This document shows positions 21,505 through 32,600 of a stretch of DNA of 64,000 bases, piece after piece (position 1 is the stretch's first letter; every line of letters starts with the position of its first letter). Under the pieces are notes generated by a model. It made no database searches, was not told the DNA's origin, and saw only the letters and a list, made by a program, of their open reading frames with translations. Location: assembly GCA_947568835.1 (NCBI GenBank), contig OX387603.1, positions 18,686,651 through 18,750,650 on the forward strand, in the 5' to 3' direction. The DNA is from Protonemura montana (lineage: Eukaryota > Arthropoda > Insecta > Plecoptera > Nemouridae). The translations under genes were made by a program, and so were the position numbers.

Positions 21505-23257
21505 TAAAGCACTGTTTGGGGGACCTTCCTCCCCTTTGTCGTGAATCAAATGGAGCAGAATTAGGCCGTTCTTACCAAATTTACGAGTAAAAAGACGGGC
21601 AGCCGAGTCGATCGCAAAATGGCAACGCAAGAGTGGGACAGCCAGCGAGCTCTAATGCTCAACTCGCGTAACTACATTGCCACCGTTATTTAAACGGGGC
21701 GCAGACTACAAACATTCTAAGCAAAGACTATATATTATAAGTTCACTTGTCCCACTACCGCACTAATGCATTGCTCTAAAATAATGCAATTATTTTATTA
21801 GACATAAATTTGGATTACAGGACTGTGTATTGTGTGACAATATGGCGGTTCGTATATACTAGAAACCACTCAGATTGTTTTTAGACTCATGTCTACTTGG
21901 CACTAGTTTTGTTAGAAACCACTCAACTATAGTTTTGCAGTTATTTTATTAATTTTTTTAATATTGTACAAATCATTGCACGGTGGTAGGGTTATACAAT
22001 AAAGTATATATTAAACAAATGTATGATATTAACTACACTAACACTCAAGATAAAATAGTAGGAAGGAATTCTTAATTAACATCTTTTTATAGTTTTTTTT
22101 CTCTTTACGGCTCGTATGGTAATATCGCAATCCCCCATTCCTTCCGCTCTTCTTGACTCGCTATAGCCCTTTTCAGGTTGCACAGTCTGTCTTAAAGGAA
22201 CTCCCACCGTATGACCTGAAGCATCTCAATCCTGACCGGCTACTTTCCTTCCTGATAGGCTTCTCTCCACTTTGCCCAAGCAATTTCCTGGCTGCAATCC
22301 TCTGCACTTGCTTCAGGTTTTTGACATCCTGGGTTCTCTGTGGGTTCTACACCTCAACTCTGTATTTGATGATGCAGCATATCAGAGTTTGGTACACCAT
22401 ATCATAGGATCCACAGAATTTGCTGAGTTTCCAGACAGGTCAAAATTTGAAGGGATGTTCATCAAACAAAGGAGAATGGTAGGAGAAACTTAGCTATTGA
22501 TGGGGGAATTAAATTCCTTAACAGACATTAATATCCTAAGCTTTAATCATCAGAATAGTTCATCAGGTTTGAAATTAAATGGAGGTTGTGAACGGTAGGT
22601 TGGTGCTGGATCTAACATGTAAGTATTTATACACGATAGATAGGATGGTTATTTGACCGATAGCTGATGTGTGGGTTTCAAACTTGTTAGATGATGCTAT
22701 GTTCTTTAGGATTTCACCAAATCTATGAGAGTGTGCTCTCCCCAAACAAGCAATTATTGCCCTGCCAATAATTTCAAGAGCAAGAAATGTGCACTGGTAC
22801 ACCCCCAAGAGCACGCATCTCCACCAGGACTATTGCACTTAATCAGTCACATGACCTATCGAACACGCAGAAGTTCCACTGTAGACACCTATTATTCACG
22901 GGGTCTGCCAGTCAAAAATTACATTCACCTGGAGACAACAACATCAAACAATTGAACACCCCATTTTGAAAAATATAAAAATAAATTCAAATGAGATGTT
23001 TAACAGAATGTTATATTTCACACTGCAAAAACTCTAACGAGCAATTTTTGGATACGTTATGCATTCCTTAAGAGGGAAATTTTATATGTTTTATAAATAA
23101 TAGGATAGATGGGTGGAGATGATCACCAAATAGGTTATGTGTATTTAAGTCAAAAACCAAACCATAGATACATAAGCTCATTGAGCAAATACTTGTAAAG
23201 TCAAAACGTTTTGTACAAAAAAAAATCTGCATAGTATATTTGAAGATTGTAGAAAAT
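21505..23257. other. Intergenic between ENOX and UNC-45
   Basis: This holds the ENOX 5' flank (plausible 5' untranslated sequence up to ~21670, with GAGCTCTAATG), AT-rich sequence, and a decayed LINE fragment annotated separately. The bases just below 23258 are the 3' untranslated region of UNC-45. No further gene is evident. Confidence 0.5.
22160..22440 (-). pseudogene. LINE reverse-transcriptase C-terminal relic
   Basis: Minus-strand translation around 22360-22190 gives YRVEV, a stop, then NPQRTQDVKNLKQVQRIAAR. This resembles the conserved EVWNP...D+..LE.VQR.AAR.. block downstream of the reverse transcriptase in CR1/L2-like LINEs. The Trp codon of that block has become a stop, and later frames are shifted. 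The two open frames on the plus strand over this region are shadows of it. Confidence 0.5.
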
Positions 23258-26200
23258 CTACTCCAAGCTAACGTCAACAGTGTCGTTCTGCTCCGGCTTC
23301 CGAATGAGTTTCCACTCAGAGGCAGATTGAAGGGCTTCCGTCGCGATCTTGCGAACAACTTTCTTGTCGTCGTCTGTCAACAGCGTCAGCGCCAAGAGAA
23401 TCTCCATGACGTCGGTCGCTATCAGCGTCTCAGCAACCTCCTTGCTGCATCGCATCATGTTGGCGATAATCACCACGCCCCTGTGCTGCACCTCTGCGCT
23501 TGGGTCGCCTGGTTTGGATAAACAATTCACAGTTAAATAGATCACTACAGTTTATGAAGGTATCGGCTAGCCAAAAATAGGATCAAATGGATTGTTAGGA
23601 CTATAATATGAATGATAAAATCATTACTGCTAATTAACTACAATTTATTCGAGATTTAATTTTTCCTTTCTTCCATTTCAAGAGCATTCTATGTGAATTT
23701 TAGAGGAATCTTTTGTTGATATTCATCTGAAGAAGAACTAATGAACTTAAGAAAATTGCCTTCAGAATTTTATTATTATGAACACTGATGCCTTCAGAAT
23801 ATTTCTCACCAAAATTCAAGAAAAACATTATATTTATATAAATAGTTTTTGTCATATCCTACAGAGATGAAGGGGTACAAGAAAAAAAGGACAAAAAATG
23901 TAAAACGAACTCACCTAACAGCCGATGGATTGATTCCAGCCAGTTAGCAGGCTCAAAGACTTTCTTGCAGGCTTTCTCGCTGACAGATGTCAACATCGCC
24001 AATGCGCCAGCCGCAGCCTTTGCAGTTTCCTCGTCTTCTTCGCCGCAGAGCAAGACCAGCATCTTGGTCCGATCGTTTTCTCCTTCGTAAATTGCAACGA
24101 TATCTGGAGACTGTATAAGATTCGTGATCACTTGCGTCGCCGCTCGCTTCAGCATCTCGTGGTCTTCAAACATATACGTCTCGATCTTTACAAGTCCACC
24201 TTCTTTTATGATACGTGTGCGGATTGAATCGCTGACTCCAGCCAAGTTACACAATGCGAGCAAAGACTCGAAATTCTCTAGCGCTGTGCAATCGACGTGT
24301 AGTAATGCTATCAGCGGCCTGATGACTTCCAGGCATCGCTGACCAGGGAAAGCTACCTCTGGGTTGATTGTGATACCGATTCTGGCCAACGCTTGAGCTG
24401 CTTGCTTTTTTCCTTTGTCGGTTCCTTCTAGCGCCATCGGCAGAAGAACTTTTGCACCTCCATGTTGAACCACAAGTCCTCGAAGGTCTTTTTCTCCACA
24501 AAGAGCATTGAAAACTCTTGAAATCAACTCTTTACTATTTGGGCTTTCAGTTTTTGACAATGCTACCAAAGCACTAGTAACGCCTTCTTGAGCTAATACT
24601 TCTAATCTTTTTGATACAAAATCAGGATCGTCTAATTCGTGGTCTTCAGGAATATGATGTTTGGCAAACTTTGCCAGCTCAACCATTTCTGGTATAACTT
24701 CTTGTTTCTCGTAAGCATTTGCCAAATTGACCAAAGTCGTGACGACACCGTAAACTGCCGACTGATCCCCAGACCGGGCTAACTCGATCATCGCACGGAT
24801 CGCCGGTCGATCTTCGACAAGCTTCTCCTTGACATCGGCATCGAGTGTCAGGTAGGACAGCCCTTCGACAGACCAGCGTCGCATGTCCCTATCCTTGGCT
24901 GGGTTGATGAGGAACCTTCTACATGCCTCCGCTAACTTTGTGGTGGCGCCCTCAGCAAAAGGTCGGATCGAAGCATCAGTTCCGCCACTACTTCCTAGCT
25001 TGCACAGTCCAACCAATGCTCGAACCCGAATGCTGTCGTCTTTTGATTGATACAACTTTTTCAAGATGTGGACACCTTGGTTGATTATAGATTGTGCTTT
25101 ATCCTTTTTGGATGCTGCTGCTACAATGCATTCACAGGAGACCTTTTGCTGCAAAATGTTGTCGGTTCCTGCCATTACCAGAATCATTTCCATAATTCCA
25201 GGACGAGCCAAGATAGTATTTCCGATGTCAAGAGGTCCAAGTAAAAGTGTTGTCAAAGCTACAACCACCCTGATTTTTGATTCGTCATCTGGGGTATTAA
25301 GTTTGTCCTTTACATACTCGTCAACGGCATTGTAGTACCGTTCTCTCAGTTGATCGTAGTACATATTGTCGTAGATGCGAGATAGGCATACGGCAATAAT
25401 TGTTTTTGTAGAAGCTGTCACATCCATAGCCGATTCGTTTTTCAGTTCAGGAACCTCGCCGGCTACTTCCATCAATCGTTGAAGTCCTCTAATCTCCACC
25501 AAACGTTCGGCCCACGCAAGTGTGGTGTGGTGAACGTTTCGAGTTAGTAACTCAATTAAAGCATCTCTGGCCTGCCCTGAGATGCTCCTGCTAGTTGTGC
25601 TGTAAACAATGCATGTCAGCAATGTATCTATCTCAGATTTATTTTGGTCGCATAGTTCTTTGTTCGGTTTCACGGTTTCTTTGTTGGACATTCCACTGAG
25701 AGAATTCAGTACTGTTTGCATAGCGTATTGAGCAGAATTTACACGAGCTTCATCAGTTGTGTTCAAGATGTCCAAGAACCAAGGAACTCCCAACTCTTTG
25801 AGCACGACTTTAGTATATTCCGCATTACCTTTGCACAGCTCACCGACAATTCTAACACCTGATAAGAATATCTCCTTGCTTTTTTCAACTTTCAGAAGCT
25901 TTCCTATTCTTCTCACCACCCCATCCTTAATCATAGCTTCAGCTCCCGATTTTTCTCGAGCAAGTACTAGAATATTGTTCATGGCCGTTTCGCGTTTCTC
26001 ATTTTCAGCTTCAATGTCAAAGGCATATTTGAACATCTGCTCGATTTTGTTACTTAACTGAGCACTCTCTTTAAGGCGTTCTTGAACAACTTTATGTAGC
26101 TTTTCCAGGATTGGTTGTATGGCTTTATTGGTAGGATCCACTGTGTGCACTTGCCTGGCATCTCGGTAAGCCTCTTCAAACCGCTCTAAGGTTTCTAAGC

Positions 26201-26489
26201 CCTGGCATCGACGGAAAAGAGCCTTGGGATCATTTGGAACAATTTCCAAAGCTGCAGTGCAGTCATCGACAGCTTCTTTGAATTGATTTTTTTTCAAGTG
26301 AACTGCTGCTCGGTTCTTGTAGAAAACTGACTTCTCATGGGAATCACCTTTTGTCATTTTTATTGCCTCTGTATAGCATTTGTAAGCTTTATCCCAATCC
26401 CCATCTTTAAACGCAACATTACCTTCTTCTTTGCAGATCTGTGCCGAACTTGATGCATCGGCATCATTTTCTGTAGATGAAACTGTCAT
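23258..26489 (-). CDS. unc-45: UNC-45 myosin co-chaperone
   Basis: Two coding exons: 26489-23915 and 23508-23258, joined in the middle of a Gly codon, giving 941 residues, the usual UNC-45 size. UNC-45 is a cytosolic HSP90 co-chaperone that folds myosin heads. The N-terminal TPR domain (about residues 15-135) starts KEEGNVAFKDGDWDKAYKCY and contains FYKNRAAVHLKKNQF and DPKALFRRCQG. The rest is a run of armadillo-like helices: a central domain, then the UCS domain with GGTDASIRPFAEG, RWSVEGLSYLTLD and ANMMRCSKEVAETL at the end. The unusually simple gene structure (one 157-bp-class short 3' exon after a 2.6-kb exon) suggests intron loss. A heat-shock element lies about 65 bp before the start codon. 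Confidence 0.96.
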
Positions 26490-26551
26490 CCTTAGTTCTT
26501 CACACTGAATGGATTCTCGTAGAACGTGGCTTTTATTTTCTTTTATTCAGA

Positions 26552-26564
26552 TTCTGGAACGTTC
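26552..26564 (-). promoter_or_regulatory. Heat-shock element upstream of UNC-45
   Basis: TTCTGGAACGTTC contains three perfect alternating pentamer cores (TTC, GAA, TTC with two-base spacers), the consensus bound by trimeric HSF. It lies 63-75 bp upstream of the UNC-45 ATG, in the promoter or the start of the leader. Human and worm UNC-45 genes are known to be stress-responsive, so the placement fits; binding here is inferred. Confidence 0.55.
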
Positions 26565-28443
26565 TCGATGTCTGGCATGCTTCCTATCTATTTTTAACCA
26601 TATTCAACGCAGATGTGTCCAAGTAGGATCACACATGTAGACCTGCCATTTCAGTGCCCCGCCCACCTATTTTAAACGATTTCTCTGTTACACTCGACAA
26701 AATTAAATGTACGCATGAACTCACGATGAATAAATTAGCAGTTTAAAAAGGAGTTTCCTAAATTTGGTATTATTTAATAAGACCGTTCGTGTCCACTTCA
26801 CAATTAGAACAACACCTGGTAAGCGCACTCCAAAAACATTTGTGATTCATACACACATTACGATATCTGTAAAGTTGCCAGCCTGCCCTGAGCAAAGGCC
26901 GGAGAGATTGTGAAGTACCACGGGGAATTCAACTGAATAATAAAGTCCCTAGATTAACAATGTCCGATATCAGAACTAACTTCTTACAGCATTTCTTAAT
27001 AGCTTTCAACACCAAGCTTAATATATATATGTGCCATTTTCTATCAATTAATAAAAATATAAAAAAAAGGTATTCAAGTTTGCCAGATATGTCACCGAGG
27101 ATGCTAGCGATCAGCAGTTTGAAACTGCAGACATTTTTCAAAGAACATTTTTCACAATTCTCTTCATTGATACACTGGTCCACAACACTGAATAGTGTTG
27201 CGGGTTGCTATCTTATAAGAAAACACAAGTATTTTGATTCTCACAGTTCACAAATTGCTAATTTATTTTAGCTAAATTGTAAGATCAAGAAGAAACTACA
27301 CGAGGGAAATACTACAGCTCAAACGAAAAGCCAATGACCATATATGGTCAATTATTCAACTGATGCCTGCACCTATCAATAATACCTGATTTAGCAGTGT
27401 TGCTTAAGTTTGGTAATCTATGCATAGAATCTCTATTTCTAGGATCTCACCTTCATATACATTAACAATTCTTTTGCGGGGAAAGGTTCCAGAGGGATAC
27501 TTTTCGTCAAAAGGCTTAATGCCTTTTCTCGTGTTTCTGCATATCTTTTACATCAAGGAATTTAGTTAGCCAGCTTTTATACAAATAGTGTGCCAAGAGG
27601 CTGGATATTGATTGGGGTGAAGAAGGAAAAGAACCGGAGAAGAAAATTGGCGTAGCCTGGTACACTTGTCGAGAAATTTGTAGAATTCCTGAGAATTTAG
27701 ACTCTTTGGCAAGTTGCCTTTGTCATTGTAAGAGAATCCTTGTTGTATGCGACAATTTTTCAAGGAGGTATTTTGATGGATTGTGGGTCCTGGGTAATTT
27801 GCGATTCTGATCATGATCATTCGTCATCTTTGGACGGGACCTCATTTCGTTCAACTCAAGTGGGATTTTTTTTGCTGGCCATAGGAGATTGATTAAATCC
27901 TCACCCAACTGTCCCCCAAACCTTACACACCGCATATTTATTTCTTATTACATGGAGAGTGCAGCTCGATTTTGGAGAAATTTCCTAATTAAAAAAAAAC
28001 TGCAGTTGGTTTTGAATAGCGCGCTACACATCAGCTGTGTAGTACACGTGTTTATTCTAACCTCAAACGTCCTCAAATGCTTATATTTGTTACCTTACAC
28101 ATCAAATAAAAATAAAATTCACATGCGAAGGTTACATCGTTTACTAGTATCATTGTTCACGTGTATATCAGGTAAACTCATTAACAACGATCTTTCATAC
28201 AAGTTGTTAAATATTTAACAAATTCTTATCAGACTGGAACGGAACCAAGAAGTTTGGGTGGTGGTTATGATGCCTTTGGTTGAGATTTTGTTATTATGTT
28301 CGTTTTTGAAATTGCAAGTATAGTATATTATTGATATAATGCTCAAGTATTTTAACCGTATGTTTTCAAGTTATTATTTGAAATACGCTGTCACTTTTAT
28401 TATAACCTTTTTTTAGCCAACGGCAGTTCGTTCAACTTTACCT
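26565..28443. other. Intergenic between UNC-45 and ADAT2
   Basis: Divergent spacer of about 1.9 kb. It holds one half-MITE (27613-27690) and AT-rich sequence, but no gene that I can support. The ADAT2 promoter should lie in the last few hundred bases; a TTTTTTTAG just before 28418 could be a splice acceptor for a non-coding 5' exon. Confidence 0.5.
27613..27690 (+). repeat. Single arm of a MITE seen complete at 47699
   Basis: GGGGTGAAGAAGGAAAAG, then CCGGAGAAGAAAATTG and CTTGTCGAGAAATTT match the terminal arm of the element at 47699-47968. Further related bases (TGCCTTTGTCATTG) follow at about 27716. No opposite arm is seen, so this is a fragment. Confidence 0.6.
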
Positions 28444-28953
28444 ATGACATCGTTGACGATGTTGTGGATGGGGCGTGCATTCAACCTAGCTGAGCAAGCT
28501 CTTGCAATTGGCGAAGTTCCTGTTGGATGCGTGTTCGTGTTCGAGGGCGAAATAATAGCAGAGGGTCGAAACTCTGTCAATGAAACAAAGAATGCTACAC
28601 GTCATGCTGAAATGAATTGTGTCGATCAGACGCTGTTATGGTGCGAGGCAAATGACAAAGATCATTCAGTTGTATTTCTAAATATTGAAGTGATTGTGAC
28701 AGTAGAGCCATGTATAATGTGTGCTGCAGCATTACACATACTCAAAGTAGCTAAAATCATTTATGGTTGCCGTAATGACAGGTTCGGTGGTTGTATTTCT
28801 GTGTTAAATGTGTCCCAACTGTTCGATACCAAGATACTGGCTGTGGGTGGTGTTTGTGAAGATAGAGCTATGCAGTTGTTGAAAGACTTTTATGGAGGTG
28901 TAAATCCTAATGCGCCAACCCCAAAGGTTAAAAAGGAATCCCACAATAAATAA
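28444..28953 (+). CDS. ADAT2: tRNA adenosine deaminase 2 (TadA-like subunit)
   Basis: A single-exon frame of 169 residues. ADAT2 is the catalytic subunit of the ADAT2-ADAT3 heterodimer that converts A34 to inosine in several tRNAs. The deaminase zinc site is complete: HAE at 54-56 (Glu56 as proton shuttle) and PCIMC at 89-93 (Cys90, Cys93). Other family blocks are EVPVGC, NATRHAEM, TVEPCIMCAAAL, YGCRNDRFGGC and the basic C-terminal tail NPNAPTPKVKK, all nearly as in human ADAT2. The protein is slightly short at the N-terminus. The first of several Met codons is chosen, but a 5' exon cannot be excluded. AATAAA at 28945-28950 directly abuts the stop codon; a later AATAAA at 29107-29112 is the likelier polyadenylation signal. 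Confidence 0.93.
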   Translation: MTSLTMLWMGRAFNLAEQALAIGEVPVGCVFVFEGEIIAEGRNSVNETKNATRHAEMNCVDQTLLWCEANDKDHSVVFLNIEVIVTVEPCIMCAAALHILKVAKIIYGCRNDRFGGCISVLNVSQLFDTKILAVGGVCEDRAMQLLKDFYGGVNPNAPTPKVKKESHNK

Positions 28954-29663
28954 TATTAATAAGCCAACAACATTAAAACGTAAAAATGTTCAGATCTATT
29001 TCAATAAGTAACAAAATTATATTTTTTGGCAATTTCTTTTTTCAGGCCTGGATTACTAGTGATCATTTCTACAACATGTATAATATTTTCTTTGAAGAAA
29101 CCATTAAATAAATGAATAAAGGTAAATCAACATTTTATCAGAGGCCCAGTGATAGATCTGCTCATTTGAGCAATGCATTGTGTTTATTTTCGAGTTCAAT
29201 TAGCTCCAATTGTTAGCCCCCTAGGCATATGAGTATTCCTAGTTTTCCAATTAACTTTAAGTGGTCACTGGACAATAAATTCTACAACTGGCTACTAGCT
29301 CCCATAAGAACGGAGACTTTCAGACATGCGGCCGAGTTTGTTTCAAAATTGTTTGATCCTGGTTGAGTTTTGCTGGCAACTTTGGTTGATACAGTATTAA
29401 TATAACATTAACACTACAGTAAAACAGAAATACTTCACAAAAGCTGCACCACTGTAGTAAAAATTATATATTTAATATTAGTATCTTTGACCATGGTAGC
29501 CTGTGGTACTACAACCAAACAAATGTATTCTAATTCAACATAATAAAAAAGTACACTATTTATAGTGTACATATTTCTTTGTGTCTGCAAGAAACATCAG
29601 CCCAAACAATGAGCACTATTCCACTCTGTACCTAAATATTAAAAAATTAAAATAACACTGCAT
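28954..29663. other. Convergent 3' flanks of ADAT2 and SPIDR
   Basis: This is AT-rich sequence with AATAAA at 29107 for ADAT2. It holds an inverted repeat (AGTACACTATTTATAGTGTACA) at about 29551-29571, and no gene. Confidence 0.5.
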
Positions 29664-32600
29664 TTAAATACTTGGGAGTTCTTTCAAGATAAAAGAAAAT
29701 TCCTTGTCGGAAACAGATTGAAGCACCAAACAGTCGATGGAGCCTATCTGCTTACCGAGAACTCTTCCCAGTTCAAACCCCTAGGGAGAATAAAAAATTA
29801 GGTCAGTATTTACTATTTATACACTGGCATATTTAAACTATATGCATGGGTTTGCAATTTGCAGGTTCTCTAGAAATCTGTGAATTATGTTAGTTGACTT
29901 GTGACTGGTCTTTAAAAGCATGGTATAATTGTTGTTTAGGTGATTTTGTTTCTTTGTTACTGTGGCAAAATACTTTGATTGAAATAATTTACCTCTCCAT
30001 CATTTTGCGACGGCGGCAACAGCAGAACAATGGTGCTTTGCTGGAGCTAAGACAACAAATAACACTGTTATTTAAATAAATGCTAACAAGGTCCAGTACT
30101 ACAATGACCGAATAAAATGATGGTGTGCAGTTACGATGAAAATTGAAGTATTTAATTGGCTGTGTTCATGGAGATTAATCTTTAACTGGCAGATATATTT
30201 TTATCGGACCATTGAAATATGGGCTTAAAGTGTTGCCAAGCTAGAATAATCGATAAATTACGTACCTTGATTTTGACAAAAATTTCGCCCACCAAGACTA
30301 GAATTTCTAGGGACATCATTGGTCGACTGAGGACGGTTTTGTTGCAGACGTTGCAGAGATTGCTTCCGTCTGGCGTAACCGCTACCACATTGCCGCTGCA
30401 TTCCACGCACGCCAGCCACTCAAATGCAGTTTCTTCGTCCACGCCCATTATCTTGCCTGGAAAGCACATTATAACCAGTATACATCCAGTGAATTGGGAT
30501 TCAACGTCTTGTTTTGTTAGGTGAAATATATCACTAAATGAATTCAGAAGTAGGTCACTGTGGAGTGTATCAATATGTAAACATTTGTATGAAGAAGTAA
30601 AGCTTTGAATTGCATTGAATTAAAATTGCACTCATACTTGAGACCCAGAAAAAGCTAATAAATCATTAAAAACACGGTCTAGAAAGAAGATATTCCGTTT
30701 TAATTCCAACCCTCCTCAACCCTGATTAGCAAATAACTTAATATGTTAATTTTTCAATACTAATAGCTATTTGACTAACCTGACACTGATACAAGATCTT
30801 TTGCTGCTGACGTAGCAGCAACCAAATCGCCAAAGACTATTTTTTCTCCCAACAAAATCCGCAAAACTTCAGCCGGCCATTGATCGATGGCAGTTTCGAT
30901 TCGGCTGTATCTATCCAAGGAAAGTTGTCCCTTGAGTAATTGGACGTCTTGAAGAAATGCCAAGCCGCACTTTTTAGATGCTAGGTTAGCCGGTACAACG
31001 AACGATGGCCGCAACGCCACGGTGCAGTAACTTCGAGCAGTATGGTACAACGATAGATCAGTGACATAGAGAAAGTTTTCAGTTACAAGGAGAATTTTCA
31101 CCCGAAATGAAAACGCTGAGTAAGAATCACTGGGCTGCATGTTTATGACACCAAAAAGGTTGCATACTTTTGGTTTCATCCAACTGTGACGTGCCCAGTT
31201 AAAACCAGAATCGAGTTTCTTGACATTTTCTTGATAGCTTGTTGCAGTAATTGCGTAAATATAAAGCTTTTTTAAATTAAATTCGTTGTCAGTCAGGGCT
31301 ACTAAGTCAGATGTAGAAGGAAGATCGACTGACAAATTTTTACAATCGACAACTGCCCAAAGTCCAGGATATTTGTTGCGATGGATCCGCCTCATCACAT
31401 TGACGACACTCACTCGATAGACATCACCCACGACAATAGAATCGTAATCCGTCTTTATTCCACCACGTTTTGCTGGCAGTGTGACTTCAGATAGTTCTCC
31501 CTTGGAATCTTGACCCAGCAAAGACCAGCAGATTTCTCGTTTGTCTACGTCATAGAAACAAAATACTCGCTGTATGCAAATGTCAATATGTTTGTCAGAA
31601 ACCCCGCTGGGCAGAGCTAATAGTTCAGATATTGTTCCATCACTGGCTGTAAAGTTAATTGTTTTTCCTAACAACACATCGAGCAATACAGGAGCTGGGA
31701 ATAAAACTTCAAATATCTCTAATCCATTACGGGGAAGTTTGAAGGCACATTTGGTTGAATTAACTAGCGATTCCGAGCATTTACAGTTGAATTCTTGTAT
31801 AACAGCTGTTGTAGATGCCGGGCTTAGTTGACGCTCATCTTCGGCGGCAATTACTTGGAAGTTAAAAACATCTGTGATAACTTTTGCCGAATTCCTTGGC
31901 ATAGTTAGGGTGTGCCACGGAGGGTAAATGGTAATAATGCAGTTTGTCAAAATCTTTTTGCAGTGGTTAGGATCCATTATAAGCAATGCAGTCTCTTCTT
32001 TACTTTCCTGGTCTAAATATTTGCACTGTAAAAACACTTTGTCGTATTCATGCCACATTAAATCAATGCAAAGTCTTGTCCCTTTGCTGATAAACTTTTC
32101 CGCATCGTTCAGCATCTCGTGCTGGAATATTCTCGAAGCTGATTTTTTCCTATTCAATAAATTTTGCAGACGAGCGGCATAGCCACCTTTTCGCAGGCGT
32201 TTTTTCTTCTTAGCTGAGTCCACATAGACACAAGGTTCCTCATTCCTGACAGGTGACGTCTGATCTGTAGTCTGTGAGCTGCATGTTGCAATTTGATATC
32301 CAGAACTTTTTGGAGATGGCAAATCAGAAACAGTTGTAATTTTTGCTGGAAGTGTCACTCTGGCCTCTGAACTTGTATCTTGTGACGAGAAACTGTCGAT
32401 GGTGATTGCTTCGGCGTCAAGGCAGTCCGGCACGATTCCTTTCTTGGCCAAGAGAGAATTTACAATCAAATCCATGCTGTCTTGTGTGCTACATGAGATA
32501 TTCAAAGGACTTGAATCTGTTAGAAACAAATTTGATGAGTTCTTTGCCAGTTGGATGTGAGAATTTGTAAAAGGTGATGCCAGATTTTGTGTGTCTACAT

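Noticed and set aside
22153..22493. Plus-strand open frames of 84 and 73 codons
   Set aside because: They are antisense shadows of the LINE relic and have no family features.
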